Shown here: piece after piece, positions 34,200-64,000 of the stretch
How positions within the stretch are numbered: the stretch's first letter is position 1
Layout: every line of letters begins with the position of its first letter
Assembly (NCBI RefSeq): GCF_040436345.1
Contig: NC_133225.1
Span: forward strand, 21,990,040-22,054,039
Reading direction: 5' to 3'
From: Pagrus major
Lineage: Eukaryota; Chordata; Actinopteri; Spariformes; Sparidae
Length of the DNA stretch: 64,000 nucleotides
The notes under the pieces: generated by a model
What the model was told of the DNA's origin: nothing
Database searches by the model: none
What the model saw: only the letters and a program-made list of their open reading frames with translations
Made by a program: the position numbers and the translations under genes

Positions 34200-37100
34200 A
34201 TGGACTCCGATGTCTGCCCTGCTGATCAATCAGCCTCACCATCCTCAGACTTCTTTTGTCCTGCCAGCCTAGCTGTTGATGGAGCCTCTGAGGTTGAGGT
34301 CACCAGACAGACTGTGGCAGCTCCGCCAGGTTCAGAGGTAGAGGATCTGGACTGCTACAACCCGATTGAGCCTCCTCCATTAGACTGGAGGTCTGACTCC
34401 TCTAGTGAGGTGGGCACGCCAGACGACCTGGATGATCCCAGCTTCCCTCCCTCTGTTGAAAATCTGGACAAGGCCAGTCCAGGTGAGCCAGTATTACTAC
34501 CTTTGATCATGAGTGACACCGTGGCTTCACTCGACATGTCCCAGCAGGAGCTTGTGGGAAATATTGTAGAGCCAGTCCAAAATATTGAAGAGGAATTGGA
34601 AGAAGAGGATGGAGCAGTTGAGAAAGAGGAAGGGGACTTGGAGGGTGTTGGGGAATACCAGGAAGAGGGATTATGTGAGGAGAGTAGAGTAAGTGAAGAG
34701 GAGGTTGAGGTTGCTAACAGGAGATCAGGTGATGAAGACCACAGCCGCATCCACAGCCTCCTCAACCAGCTCCAGCTGATGGGGGAAGAGCCTCACCCTA
34801 GCCGACAGACACCACCTCACCCTGTCCAGCATCAGTACCCCAGCCGGTCTGAGCTGGATGCGTGCGCTCCCTCCCTTATAACAGATGACAGCACTGAAAC
34901 GACAGGACTGCTGTTCTCTGAGAGCCACCAGAGAGACCTGCTGGGGCTGCTGCAGTTCACAGAGATCAGCGCCACACACCATCCCACCTCTCTGCCCCAC
35001 AGAGGAGAGGTGGATGCTGTGGTGTCAGTTTCGTACAGCCAGGAGGACGCACAGAGGTTCTGGGGGCATCATGGGAATGGTCAACAGCGGCGGCACAGGG
35101 AGGAATCCCTCTCCTCCCTGCCTGATGAGGAGTATCCTGAGCCAGTGTGGATGAAGCTGGGTGAGGAGCCTCCAGAAGAAGAAGAGGCAGCTGCAGAGAG
35201 CGAGCAGGTAAACTCCAAACTAGTCAATTTATTAAGTTTATTCTCTACAGAAGACCCTTTTACTCACTTAACCTACATACAGTTCAAACTATTAGGTGTT
35301 AAAAAGATTTGTATCAGCTTAATCCTGAGGTTGGTGTTTGTAATGTGGTAACAAATAGCAAATGTTTGTTCTTTTTAACTCGCAAACTCAATGAAAGGAT
35401 CACACAAATCTTTTAAATGCTCTTGATCGACTCATCAATCATTGACGTTTTTATTTTCTTTATGTACTAGATGCAATTTAGTCTCGACAGTTCATTAAGT
35501 TCTCTTTTTGCTGTCATTGCAGAGTGCTGATCGTCCTTCTTATAAAGACGGTGAGTCACTTCACACACTTCTTTCATCATAAAGAAATGTTTTGTCTGTG
35601 CCAGAAGTCACAAAGAAATGATGCCAAGTCATTGTGTTAATGTAAATTTGTTTCACTCTTCAGTGCCTGGTCCGTGCGACCCTGAAGACCTGTTGGATGG
35701 AGTAATATTTGGTGCCAAGTACCTGGGCTCCACTCAGCTCAAATCAGAGAAGAACCCATCTACGAGCGCCCGCATGGCCCAGGCTCAGGAGGCTGTGGAC
35801 CGCATTAAGGTGAACTCGTATAACAGATGCAAGATTTTTTTGGGGCATTTTTTGTACTGAAAATACCAGCTTTGAAATACAAATGTTCCTGTTATGTATG
35901 AATTAGCTTGTTGGGTTGTTGTCATCAGGATAGGTGAACACATCTGATATCAGTGTATCTTTGTGTCTCTCAGGCTCCGGAGGGAGAGACTCAGCCAATG
36001 ACAGAGGTGGATCTGTTCATCTCGACCCAGCGAATCAAAGTGCTCAACGCTGACACACAGGTGTGTTTTGTTAACTGCTCAGAAGAATGTGTGTGAATGT
36101 CTTTATTCCATTTTTCATTTCTTTTCCCTTCATTCAGGGTTTTGTTTTTATCATTGCCTGTAGCACTTGATGTTTAATGTTTTACTCTCTTATTAGTAGT
36201 TACTTTACAACCACTTTACTAAAGTGTTAATACAACACATTTAAATCTGTATTTTTCTGGCTTTTGAGCTAAGAAATGCTGATGATGCATACTAGCGAAA
36301 TGTGATAACAGTTTGTACAGTTAGCTTTAGCTATGGATGACGTTGGGATCAGGAATATAAATAAAATAAAATAAATGTCAAATAAAATAATTAACTTCAA
36401 CTTGCTTCATCCAGAAATGAATGGCAATATTTCCAATGAGTTTGTAGTGGAGGAGTAAATGAAAAGTTGCATAATTAAAATACAAATAAAAAATCTGGGA
36501 ACGCTTTATGTGGACAGCAGCTAACACATAAGGTCTGATAACATATTACAAATTACATGTGAGCAAAAAATTGATATACATGATATGAATTCTAACAAAT
36601 TTTTCACAGACTTTCCAAGTTTTTGTTCCCACTCGGAGCAGCTGTTCACGTGAATCTTCCTAGTCTGTAACTAATTTTTTCAATTATTCTGAATGCCTGA
36701 ATACTTAAATTTAGGTTTTATGTTCTGTTGTATAAACTTACATTAGTTAGCATTTATTAAGCAGCATTGCACTTTCTAAATTTTGCCTTCAAGCTGAGCC
36801 CTCGCAGCAAGAATCCTTAATATAGAACTGTGTAGTGATTTGATATGAGAGCTCTGCAGTAATGATGCAGTTATAGACAGTAGAGTCTATTTTCCTTCTT
36901 TGTGGTTGAATTGTCGGGAGAGTCAAACTGGGTCATCGGTCATCTACTGTCAGCTCCCACTGTGCATGGCTCATTGCTCCTCACTGCACCACATTTATGG
37001 ATGTAAAATTATCACTTTTTTGGGTTTCAGTGAAAGAATTACAAATAATAATATCGACAATTTGAGCCACATAGTTTAATTTTATTTTTTGCATCTCATA

Positions 37101-40100
37101 CTAGTTTGAAATAGACTTTAATTTATAACTTGTATTCGAACGGAAGGTTTCCTGCATTATTTCATCGTTACTGTATCAAGTTTTGAGCAGAAATCTTTTC
37201 TCTCCCTGTTGTTGCATTAAAAGTCACTTCAACAGAGCTCGTTAATGCATGCTTTTTGGCAGCTTTTTGCCTTTTTCTTATATTAAAGTGTCCTAGAATG
37301 CTTCAGTGAGAATTTATAAAGCAGGCAATAACAATTGATGAAAAGGGAATAGAATAAAGGTGTGGCAGTTTATAGTAGATTAACTTGCTGAGACTCGAAA
37401 CTAACTCAAAAACCAGACCTTCCTGTCTTCTCTCTGTTTCTATTATTATTACCTCCCTAATGTCTCGTCTCCACTCAGGAAGCCATGATGGATCACGCCC
37501 TGCAGATGATCTCTTACATTGCAGACATCGGTGACATTGTGGTCCTGATGGCACGGAGGAAACGTAAAGGGCAGGATGATGACTCAATCTCTAGCTCTCC
37601 CTCTTCATCCTCCTCCGGGCCTCAGAAGAAGTGCTTGATGATCTGCCACGTCTTCTCCTCTGAAGATGTGAGTTAGTCCATCGAAGGGTCTTGAAACCAG
37701 TGTGACGTTTGATTTAATGTGTTTGACTCATTAGCTCTCATATTGTGAAGACCAGCAGCTGTGGGGCAGTTCCTAAAAAAGTGTTTCCTGCTCAGCTTTT
37801 ATGATCTTGGTAGTGGCCACCACTTCATTGTGTCAATTCACTTCTAGTCTTAAGCCCTTGGCTGCAAAACCCACAAATGGGCTCACAATTCAAGACATTA
37901 TTTAAGCGTCTTTTGATCCCCTCAACACCGCATCTCAGATCAAATGTGCTCTTTTTCGGCCGGATAACAGTTTCAGCTTCAGCTTGGCCTGGTTTCCTTC
38001 CCCCAGACAGCCAGCGAGTTCTTCTGAATGTAAAAATGGTCTGGCTGTCGTCCCAGTTTCTCCCTGTTGGCAAGACTGAATAGGAGGAGGAAGAGTTTCT
38101 TTTTAGAAACCAATTAGCTGTGGGATACTGAAGGCCATGAGGCCACTGCATTTACTGCTAGGTTTTCCCAACTTAAGTCTGCTTATATGAAAAGCTTTAG
38201 AGTGGGTAGAAGCAACTAAGCGAGTGAATTTAACAAATAGCTGATGAAAATGAGAAAAAAATAGATCACCTTTTATAGGAAAGTAGGGAACCTTTTCAGA
38301 CATGATGCTCTATTTTTTGTCGTTTTAGTTTGAGGATGTGACATGTTTCAAATGTACTGTTCATTTGCTTTAATTTGTTTGTATGAAAATGGAGGATAAA
38401 TAAGTGCAGGACGAATATTTATTCCCTAAATGTTCCCTAAACAATAATATGTAAAACCTCCCTGGAGACATGATAACAGAGTTGAAACCTGAGTCATTTT
38501 TTTTTCCTCCACCCTGTCTCTCCATCCAGGCTCAGACCATAGCCCAGGCTATCGGTCAGGCGTTTGGAGTAGCCTACCAGCAGTTTCTTCAGGCCAACGG
38601 CATCAAGGCTGGTGATCTGAAGCCTGGAGAGTACAGCGAATACCTGGAGAGTCAAGAGCTCTACAATGGAGACCTGGCCCACTTCTCAGACTCTCAGAAC
38701 ATCAGAGATGTAAGCAGTGTCCATTAACATATGTCATTAAGATGCAATTTGATGTTTTTCAAAAATTTACAAGGCACATATGAGGTGTAGTGGTTAAATG
38801 CATAATTTAAATCATTAATCACTGATGTTTAACTTTAAAGGAGAATTCCGGTATTTTTAAACATTGGCTTTATTTTTAAATATTCTGGTGTGTAAATGAC
38901 AAATAGATCAGTAAATTGTCTCCGCTGGCACCAGTGAGACGGGCTGATTGTCCAAGTCCCCGAGGGCAACTTTGACTGTAAAATAAGGCCACTGAAAGTG
39001 CTCAATTTGTTTTCATTGAGAAGCTGAGATTGTTATTCAAAGTGTCTGACAACATTATGGAAAATATCTCTACTAATGTTGTCACAAAACTGCAATTTAA
39101 AACTTCGATCCAATACTGTAAAAAATATTGATGTTCTATACCACGGAGAAAAACTGACACAACATCAGAGCATACAACTTTCGATTTTTATGAAATGATA
39201 AATATAACAATGCTTGTGTTAATTTACTGCTGGAGGAGGCAGGCCTATGTGGGCACTGCAGCGGTGCATGTGTCAATTCGCTCATAGAGAGGAGAGAGAG
39301 AAAGCACAGCTGGTACGGGTGTATCTATACTGGGGAAAACGAGTATTGGAACCATTTCAAATGATTAGAATCGATATGTATCAACATTTCAATATTTCTG
39401 ACAACATCAAAGTTATACAGCTGTGTTTTTCATTCCTGGTCCTCGTGGATTTGGAGAGAGCTACATCGTTTTTTTCTGGTTAAACAAAAAGGATTTTACT
39501 CTAACAAAGGTCTATATCTGTAGGGCAGAGTTTTTAATCCTGTTCCTGGGGGCTTCCTGCCCTGCATATTTTAGATGGTCCCTGCTCCAACACACCTGAT
39601 TCAAATGAATGGGTCGTTATCAGGCTTCAGCAGACTATGATGACGAGCTGATCATTTGACTCAGGTATGCTGGAGCAGGAAACATCTAAAATTGCGTTTT
39701 TGTTTAACCAGAAAAAAACATTGTAGCTCTCTCCAAATCCACCAGACTCTATTTACAAAAACAGGGACTCTTGATCACCTTGATACACACTTCATTCAAA
39801 CTCCGACAGAAACAAAATAAAATTCACCAAAACTATCTTGATTTGTCGTTCCATTGTTCCGACACCAACAAACTCTTGTTTGGTCTAAATAAACTCTTAA
39901 TTTACTGCATTAGATGTAAAAAGATTCTGGCTCTACACACTGTTCTCTAATGTTTGACCATCCTGCTCCTCTCCTGATATTTTCACAGCTAACGACAGAC
40001 TGATTGTGTGCAATAATATTTGTATTTGATTTGGAAGTTACAGCTGTATTCATTGCACACATTCTTAGCTGTTCCTGTAACTATAAGCTATTCTATCTGT

Positions 40101-42064
40101 TGTCCGGGAGACAGGGAAAGAAATCTCTGTTAAGAAAACTGTCTTCGGCTGTCACCTATCCTGGCCACATTCGACACCTGCCTATAAAAAAATGCAATAA
40201 CAAATATATTACAAAAAATATTCCAACTTTGTAGGGAAGTGATTGGCTAACGGGCTGAAAACACTTAATTCCTGTGTGTGTCTGTGGTTCAGGTGGTAAT
40301 CACCAAGGCTGCTGGAGAGATCTTGGGTCTGGCGGTGGTGGAGTCAGGGTGGGGTTCCATCCTTCCAACGGTGGTGGTGGCCAACCTCCTTCACGGAGGT
40401 CCTGCTGAGCGCAGCGGCGAGCTTAGCATCGGTGACCGCATCATGTCCGTCAACAGCACCAGCATGGTGGGTCTGCCCATCACCACCTGCCAGAACATCA
40501 TCCGGGTAAGACAGGGACTTACAATCATAGGGATTTTAATAACAAAAACTACTTTATCAACAATAACAAAGAGTTATTATTATTATTATTATTATTGTTA
40601 TGGTAGAATTTTAGATGTGGCTTCCGAAAAAATGGCTTTAACACTGTATGCTCAAGTGATCTTGCCTTTTTCACAGCAAATGTACTGTCTTGAGTTTGCA
40701 CTAGATGGCACTGTGTTGCCATGCTGTGTGAGTGTACCAACACCAGTACTGATTTGAGAGTGGATTCAGACATTATTTGAGATTTAAAGGCCAACATCAG
40801 TATCCATCACTTGTTTATAGCCAGTATTTGGTGCTGTTATTCATTTTTTAATTATTTTTAATCTTGTTTCATCCTGTTATGGTGCAGCAGAACCTATGAA
40901 ACATTTACCTGTGGTGGACACAGTATCCTAAACACCTGTATAAAGCCATGTTCTGAATTTTATTATTGTGATGTGTATAATGTTAAGTGTTTTGAGGCTG
41001 TGTCAGTCAACTTTATGATAATCTGTGATTTGAGAAGACAAATGAGAAGACAAATGACAAATGTTTGTAGACCTTTAGGGAGTAATGCAGCTCACATCAC
41101 TGGGATGAAGACTGAACTAACAGCAAACAAATATAATTGTTTTTATTCACTGCTGGTTGTAAAACGATTCGCCCCTGGGGATGTTAAAGTTTACCTTGAC
41201 CTTGATCTTGATCTTGACCTTGAAAATAATATTTCCAGTAACTAAAGTGGTTTATCTGCTGTCAGACAGGAACATTAGAAGAAAACTCAGTGAGGAGATC
41301 AAGGGTCAAAGCCACTGAACACTGACAACACATTCAGAAAAGCTGCTGTGACATTAATGTTTTAATTTAATGATTGTTTTTATTTTCAGGACTTAAAAAG
41401 CCAAAAGTATGTAAAGCTCAGCATCGTCCACTGCCCTCCAGTCACCATGGCGATTATCAGGAGGCCTGATCCCAAGTTTCAGCTGGGCTTCAGTGTCGAG
41501 GATGGCATTGTAAGTCAATATATTAATATTTTCTTGTTGTCACAATTATAATATTTCTATTTCATTTTATTATCTTTATATACAGTATATCATGTTTTAT
41601 TCCTATATTTTAACTTGCGTTATTTATTTCTTTGACTCTCCTTTTTCCTCACTTCTCATTTTGAGCATTGTTGAAGTGAGCTAAAGAACAAGAATTTCAT
41701 TGCCAACGACTTCGCTGTACTAAATAACTACATCTCACTCTTTCAGATCTGCAGTCTGATGCGGGGCGGTATAGCAGAGAGAGGAGGCATTCGTGTCGGG
41801 CACCGCATCATCGAAATCAACGGGCAGAGTGTTGTCGCAACACCACACGACAAGATCATCCAGATCCTGACGAATGCTGTCGGAGAGGTGAGGAGTCCTT
41901 ACATGCACAATAAGATTTTACCTTATCATAAATGTATTACAGTCCGATTATAACATATTCTGTTTGAATTTTTAATTTGTCTCTCTGTACAGATTCACTT
42001 GAAGACCATGCCAGCCTCAACTTATCGACTCTTAACAGGACAAGAGCAGCCAGTGTTTCTTTGA
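34200..42064 (+). CDS. apba3: Amyloid-beta precursor protein-binding family A member 3 (Mint3/X11-gamma)
   Basis: Ten coding exons: 34200-35207, 35523-35550, 35664-35809, 35974-36060, 37479-37667, 38530-38709, 40293-40505, 41390-41509, 41747-41887, 41993-42064 (TGA), giving 727 aa. The N-terminal 345 residues, mostly one large exon, are acidic and low-complexity (Glu-rich at about 125-180). The PTB domain (about 350-546) has [18 protein letters not shown] and the split insert after [14 protein letters not shown]1 (about 547-630) starts at [13 protein letters not shown]2 (about 645-715) has [10 protein letters not shown] and [14 protein letters not shown]. Mint proteins bind APP NPTY through the PTB and act in Golgi and post-Golgi sorting; Mint3 also binds FIH-1. 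No CASK- or Munc18-binding segment like that of Mint1/2 was seen, in keeping with apba3 and its synteny. The start is the first ATG after the acceptor; frame-open sequence upstream (from 34146) is the intron's pyrimidine tract. The C-terminus is GQEQPVFL. Confidence 0.95.
36061..37478 (+). other. apba3 intron 4
   Basis: 1.4 kb, AT-rich, GT-AG. Apart from homopolymer and AAATA runs, no repeat or exon was recognised. Confidence 0.5.
38710..40292 (+). other. apba3 intron 6, filled with nested inverted-repeat elements
   Basis: It begins ordinary intron sequence, then shows 'tttaaaggagaattccgg' at about 38838, a common fish MITE start. It carries a 46-bp stem (39445-39490 with 39697-39742) whose loop is another foldback-like element. 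No exon was recognised. Confidence 0.55.
39445..39742. mobile_element. Inverted-repeat element with a second foldback element in its loop
   Basis: The left arm 39445-39490 and right arm 39697-39742 are reverse complements with about 2 mismatches in 46. Inside, 'catattttagatggtccctg', then 'ctccaacacacctgattcaa' near 39565-39605, faces 'tgactcaggtatgctggagc', then 'aggaaacatctaaaatt' near 39657-39693. This forms a second, inner inverted pair. Confidence 0.75.
40573..40596. repeat. (TTA)n microsatellite
   Basis: About eight TTA/ATT units just after the PDZ1 exon of apba3, in intron 7. Confidence 0.9.
41194..41223. repeat. Short tandem repeat, 6-bp unit CTTGAY
   Basis: Five units of CTTGAC/CTTGAT in a row in apba3 intron 7. 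Confidence 0.85.
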
Positions 42065-42953
42065 GCACTTCCTGCAGCATCAAGGACAAAAATACTGCAC
42101 AGTGTTCAAGCTACATGAACTTTTTTGCCAAACTCAGAAAATATTATGCAATTGATCACACAGCATATCACAAGCTGTTTGTCACACCACTGAATGCAAC
42201 AAACTAGTCTAGCTATATATTATTTTTGAGATGAAAGTACATTGGAATTTTATTTTGAAAGATATTTTAAAGCGACAGGGATAGATGGTAGCTCTCAATT
42301 TATATTTATCTGATATTTAACATTTCGGGCAGTAGCGAAGATGAAATAATTCATAAGCGGAACATTTTTTGACTTCACTAACTTTTACATGGTGGTGATG
42401 GTGTTGAGTATACTGTTCTGTAGAGTTTTTGGTCTTCCAGCCTTGTGTTTTGCCAGTGTGCCTGAGCTGAACGTGCTTGCAGGGGAAACCTTATTGAATC
42501 AGGACAAAGAGTCTCTGTATTTCATTGTGATGTACTTCCAGTCCCTCACGTACACATGCATATCAACAAGTGTCTGCCACTCACTTCAGAGAGAGCTATT
42601 TAGTCAAGTGCTCTGGTTCATTCACACAGTGCTTCCCTCACTGTGCCTGACGGGAAGCAGATATCACGCACAGTTAAAGGTAACTGCCTTTTTTGATAGA
42701 CAGATAGACAGATGCATATATTTTTAAGAATTTGCTGTGTGGGATGTTCATTAAAATGATCTGTAAGATATCTTCTTGATGTTATTTATTGACAGCCGGC
42801 GGTTGGTGAACAAGTTTCAAGATGCAAAGTAGCTTTTGTGTTAAAGGCGATATATAAAATTAAATCATTTTTAAAACAAACTACATGCCTTTTTAACGTA
42901 TGAGCTACAGCTACTGTGTATCTAAATTTTGAAAGGTCTTTATGCTGTCTTGC

Positions 42954-42959
42954 AATAAA
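42954..42959 (+). terminator. Candidate poly(A) signal of apba3
   Basis: AATAAA about 890 bp after the stop codon. A second AATAAA lies about 30 bp downstream (near 42988), so either may be used. Confidence 0.5.
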
Positions 42960-43174
42960 TGTATTTTAAAAAGCTGATATTAAATCAATAAAAGCACAGT
43001 TCTATAAGAAAATGTAATAATTGAAAATGTAATTAATATTTTCACACTTTAAGTATAAAATGTAATCAAATACTGCTTATGCTAATAAAGTAATGCCTTT
43101 TATTTATGTGAATATTATTATAAGACAGTTATTATCTAAGGCAGTGTGAGCATGCAGATAACACGGCTCTGTCA

Positions 43175-43418
43175 ATGCCTGGCCAATCAGTCGCCTTCAT
43201 TTACCAAAACATAAACGAACGCCAATCAGATACTTTACCGGCTGCCCTGCCCCCGCCCCTGGAATGTACTTTGACCAATCAGCGTCGCTCATGGGCGGGA
43301 TTTTGTACAGCTCACACTTGCTGTTACAAACAGGGAAATGGAGAGTCAATGACAAGCTGCCGGCTGTTGGTGTGTCCGATACGGTGAAAGGAGGTTTTAT
43401 CACCTGTATTACAGAAAG
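43175..43418 (+). promoter_or_regulatory. Promoter and putative non-coding first exon of abca7
   Basis: Three CCAAT boxes in CCAATCAG context (CCAAT at 43183-43187, 43222-43226, 43275-43279), the classical NF-Y site. A GC box ('cccccgcccctgg', about 43250) and 'gggcgggattttg' (about 43294) follow. This compact GC-richer stretch has no TATA box. A good donor (AAAG|GTAATC) at 43418/43419 could end a 5' UTR exon. No other gene start lies near, and abca7 follows on the same strand. Confidence 0.6.
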
Positions 43419-44971
43419 GTAATCATTAACAACAGCTTAACGAGTCTTGGGAGCATGTAACGTTGTATATATTATTTTCGAAAATGTCATTTTAAACCGC
43501 TTAAAGCATCACTGTAACATGCTAGGAAGAGAGAGATTGTAACGTTAGCTTAAAGTTTCCTTCATAGCTGTTAGCTTAATATGTTGTTAATGTCAGCTAG
43601 CAGTTATAAACAAGTGTTGAATTAACGGATAATAATAGTATTTAAATTGTGCTTTTACTTTACTTTTTATTTTAATAAGTTGCTTCACAAATGAAATGCC
43701 GAAATGTCTTCATATTACAGCTTATGTCAGTGTGTAACGTTGATTTTGACTGGTAAATATTTTTGTGTAGGATGTATCATTACATTAGGAACAATATATT
43801 AAAATCCAGTTATCACCTGTCTCAGAGAAAATACCGTGGCTACCAAACCTGTATCATATACCTGTGCTTGCACTTGCAAAGCCTTGAAATGTAAACAGAT
43901 GTATGCTTTTAAAAAAAAGGAAAAAAAACTTTGATTTTGAGGTTAAACAGATTTGCAAGGGAAATTAGCCCAGCCATTGCAAGGAAGAAGCGACCACACT
44001 GTGAATGCGTTCACAGAGCAAAAGTAAATGTTTAAAAGACTTAGAGTGAAACAGGTAAGCTGTTGGGATCAGGAGGATTTCAGGATGAAGCAAGGGATTG
44101 TCTGTCTTTAGTAGATCACAGCAGGCACACAAGACAACCTTCACTCACAATAAACATAAAAATAGCCCGCTGAATCTATCACATACAGGATTTTAACCTT
44201 CTTCAGCATATTTCTGTATAACATAAAAGGATGAAATACACAAGTTACATAAAATATGTTTTCTATTGAGGGTTAAGCTCTACTGTCCTCAGCTACACTT
44301 CTGTTTTTTGCAGGGAAAAGGTCAGGAAGAGTTCTTACTACAGTCCTCATTATGTATAGTCAACATTAGAGGACAAATCACCAGATTAAAAAACAAAACA
44401 AAAAAACAGCACACATATTCATATTCACATTCATATATATTTTTAAAACACTTTAACACACTGAAAATATAAAAAGAAAAAGGCAATGTGTCCGAAGGCA
44501 ATTGTAGAATCAGTGGAACAAATTTCAGAACGGTTGTCTGTATTTATGATTTGTTTCTGAGCATTTTGCCTTTATTTAAGATGCACTTTATTTTTGTGGG
44601 GGACACAGTAAGTCAGGAAACAGTCAGAAAGTCACAGTATCACAATATACAGCATTACACATTTATTTTTTTTATTGTTATCAGTTTCCATGAGCCTTAA
44701 AGTAATCAAAACAGTAGAGTTTTTTGTTAAACAATAGCTTTATTATAATATCACAATATATTTAGTCTTGACTGACATGAAACTTGATATAAACCTGGAA
44801 TATATTACATTTCAATAACACTAATACAGTAGAATTCAAACCATAGATAAGGAAATGTACATGGTATGCCTTAAAACCAGTATACTGCTGCAGCCACACA
44901 GCGGCCACATTGCAGGTATTCCCAACAACTTGACAACTTGTCCTTTTCTCACCACATTTTGTCTTTTCCAG

Positions 44972-45004
44972 CTTTGCATCATGGCCAGGTAGCTGTTTGT
45001 AGGG
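44972..45004 (+). promoter_or_regulatory. abca7 5' UTR segment with a three-codon uORF
   Basis: After a strong acceptor (TTTGTCTTTTCCAG, ending at 44971) the leader contains ATG GCC AGG TAG at 44981-44992, then 12 nt, then the main ATG at 45005. The upstream ATG has G at +4. A weaker acceptor (TTTGTAG at 44996-45002) would remove it. Confidence 0.5.
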
Positions 45005-63724
<18,720 letters not shown>

Positions 63725-64000
63725 GTAAGCTGCTGGAATAAAACTTCATTTTTGAAGCAAAATATCTGCTGCACTTACAGAAATACCAGTTTTTGACTTG
63801 TTTAACCCTCAAAGACCTGGACAGCCAACGGTGGCTAAAAATAGCTATTGTTCCAAAATAATATCAACTTCTTGCTGAGGAGAGGTCAGGTGTAGACAAA
63901 ATATTATTTGGAAGTCTTAACATCCAAGTACATCTTTTGTAAATAGATTAAAAAAAAAAAAACTTAAAAAAAACCCACTAAATTTTAAGTGTGGTAAATT

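Larger units (their letters stand above)
42065..45004. other. apba3 3' UTR, intergenic gap and abca7 5' region
   Basis: The apba3 3' UTR runs to a poly(A) signal near 42954. The abca7 promoter and non-coding first exon (about 43175-43418) follow, then a 1.5-kb first intron up to the first coding exon. No additional protein-coding exon was recognised. Confidence 0.5.

Noticed and set aside
34355-34765. Antisense open frame of 136 codons inside the large apba3 exon
   Set aside because: It is the mirror of the Glu-rich coding stretch (GAG/GAA read backwards gives Ser/Leu/Phe). No independent signal.
41977-42207. 76-codon frame at the end of apba3
   Set aside because: Out of frame with the last PDZ2 exon; it is a shadow running into the 3' UTR.

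Overview
The window looks like nuclear DNA from a ray-finned (teleost) fish. Five multi-exon genes have compact GT-AG introns, the background is AT-rich, and there are many short inverted-repeat elements and microsatellites. All five genes are on the + strand, and all exons below were joined by hand from reading frame, intron phase and splice sites, without any database search.

Layout. (1) 1213-11726: a short Disabled (Dab) family PTB adaptor, 9 coding exons, 385 aa. (2) 13897-25409: an ADAP/FYB family leukocyte-type adaptor (fyb1/pram1-like), 16 coding exons, 569 aa, with two helically extended SH3 domains. (3) 29251-31238: pex11g, 5 exons, 240 aa, a peroxisomal membrane protein. (4) 34200-42064: apba3 (Mint3/X11-gamma), 10 exons, 727 aa, PTB plus two PDZ domains. 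(5) 45005 to beyond the right edge: abca7, a full-size ABCA lipid transporter. Thirty-one confident coding exons and one candidate micro-exon (about 1,535 codons) lie in the window; the second half of TMD2 and NBD2 lie outside it.

The genes do not form a pathway. They read as a conserved-synteny block. pex11g, apba3 and abca7 correspond to human 19p13, while the Dab-FYB neighbour pair is known in human at 5p13 (DAB2-FYB1) and 1p32 (DAB1-FYB2). The pair here may therefore be a third, whole-genome-duplication-derived Dab-FYB pair whose FYB member is the PRAM1 counterpart.

Between and within the genes lie transposon remains: a 1.6-kb TA-flanked pogo/Tigger-like element with a broken transposase (25995-27628), several MITE or foldback elements, a tRNA-derived SINE-like copy, retroelement tails, and a truncated element with a Myb/SANT-like start. 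No rRNA, functional tRNA, CRISPR or viral gene was seen. I found no clearly new biological system; the most interesting items are the Dab-FYB pair, an ATG-only coding exon, a three-codon uORF at abca7, a GC-AG intron and a candidate 24-nt micro-exon.
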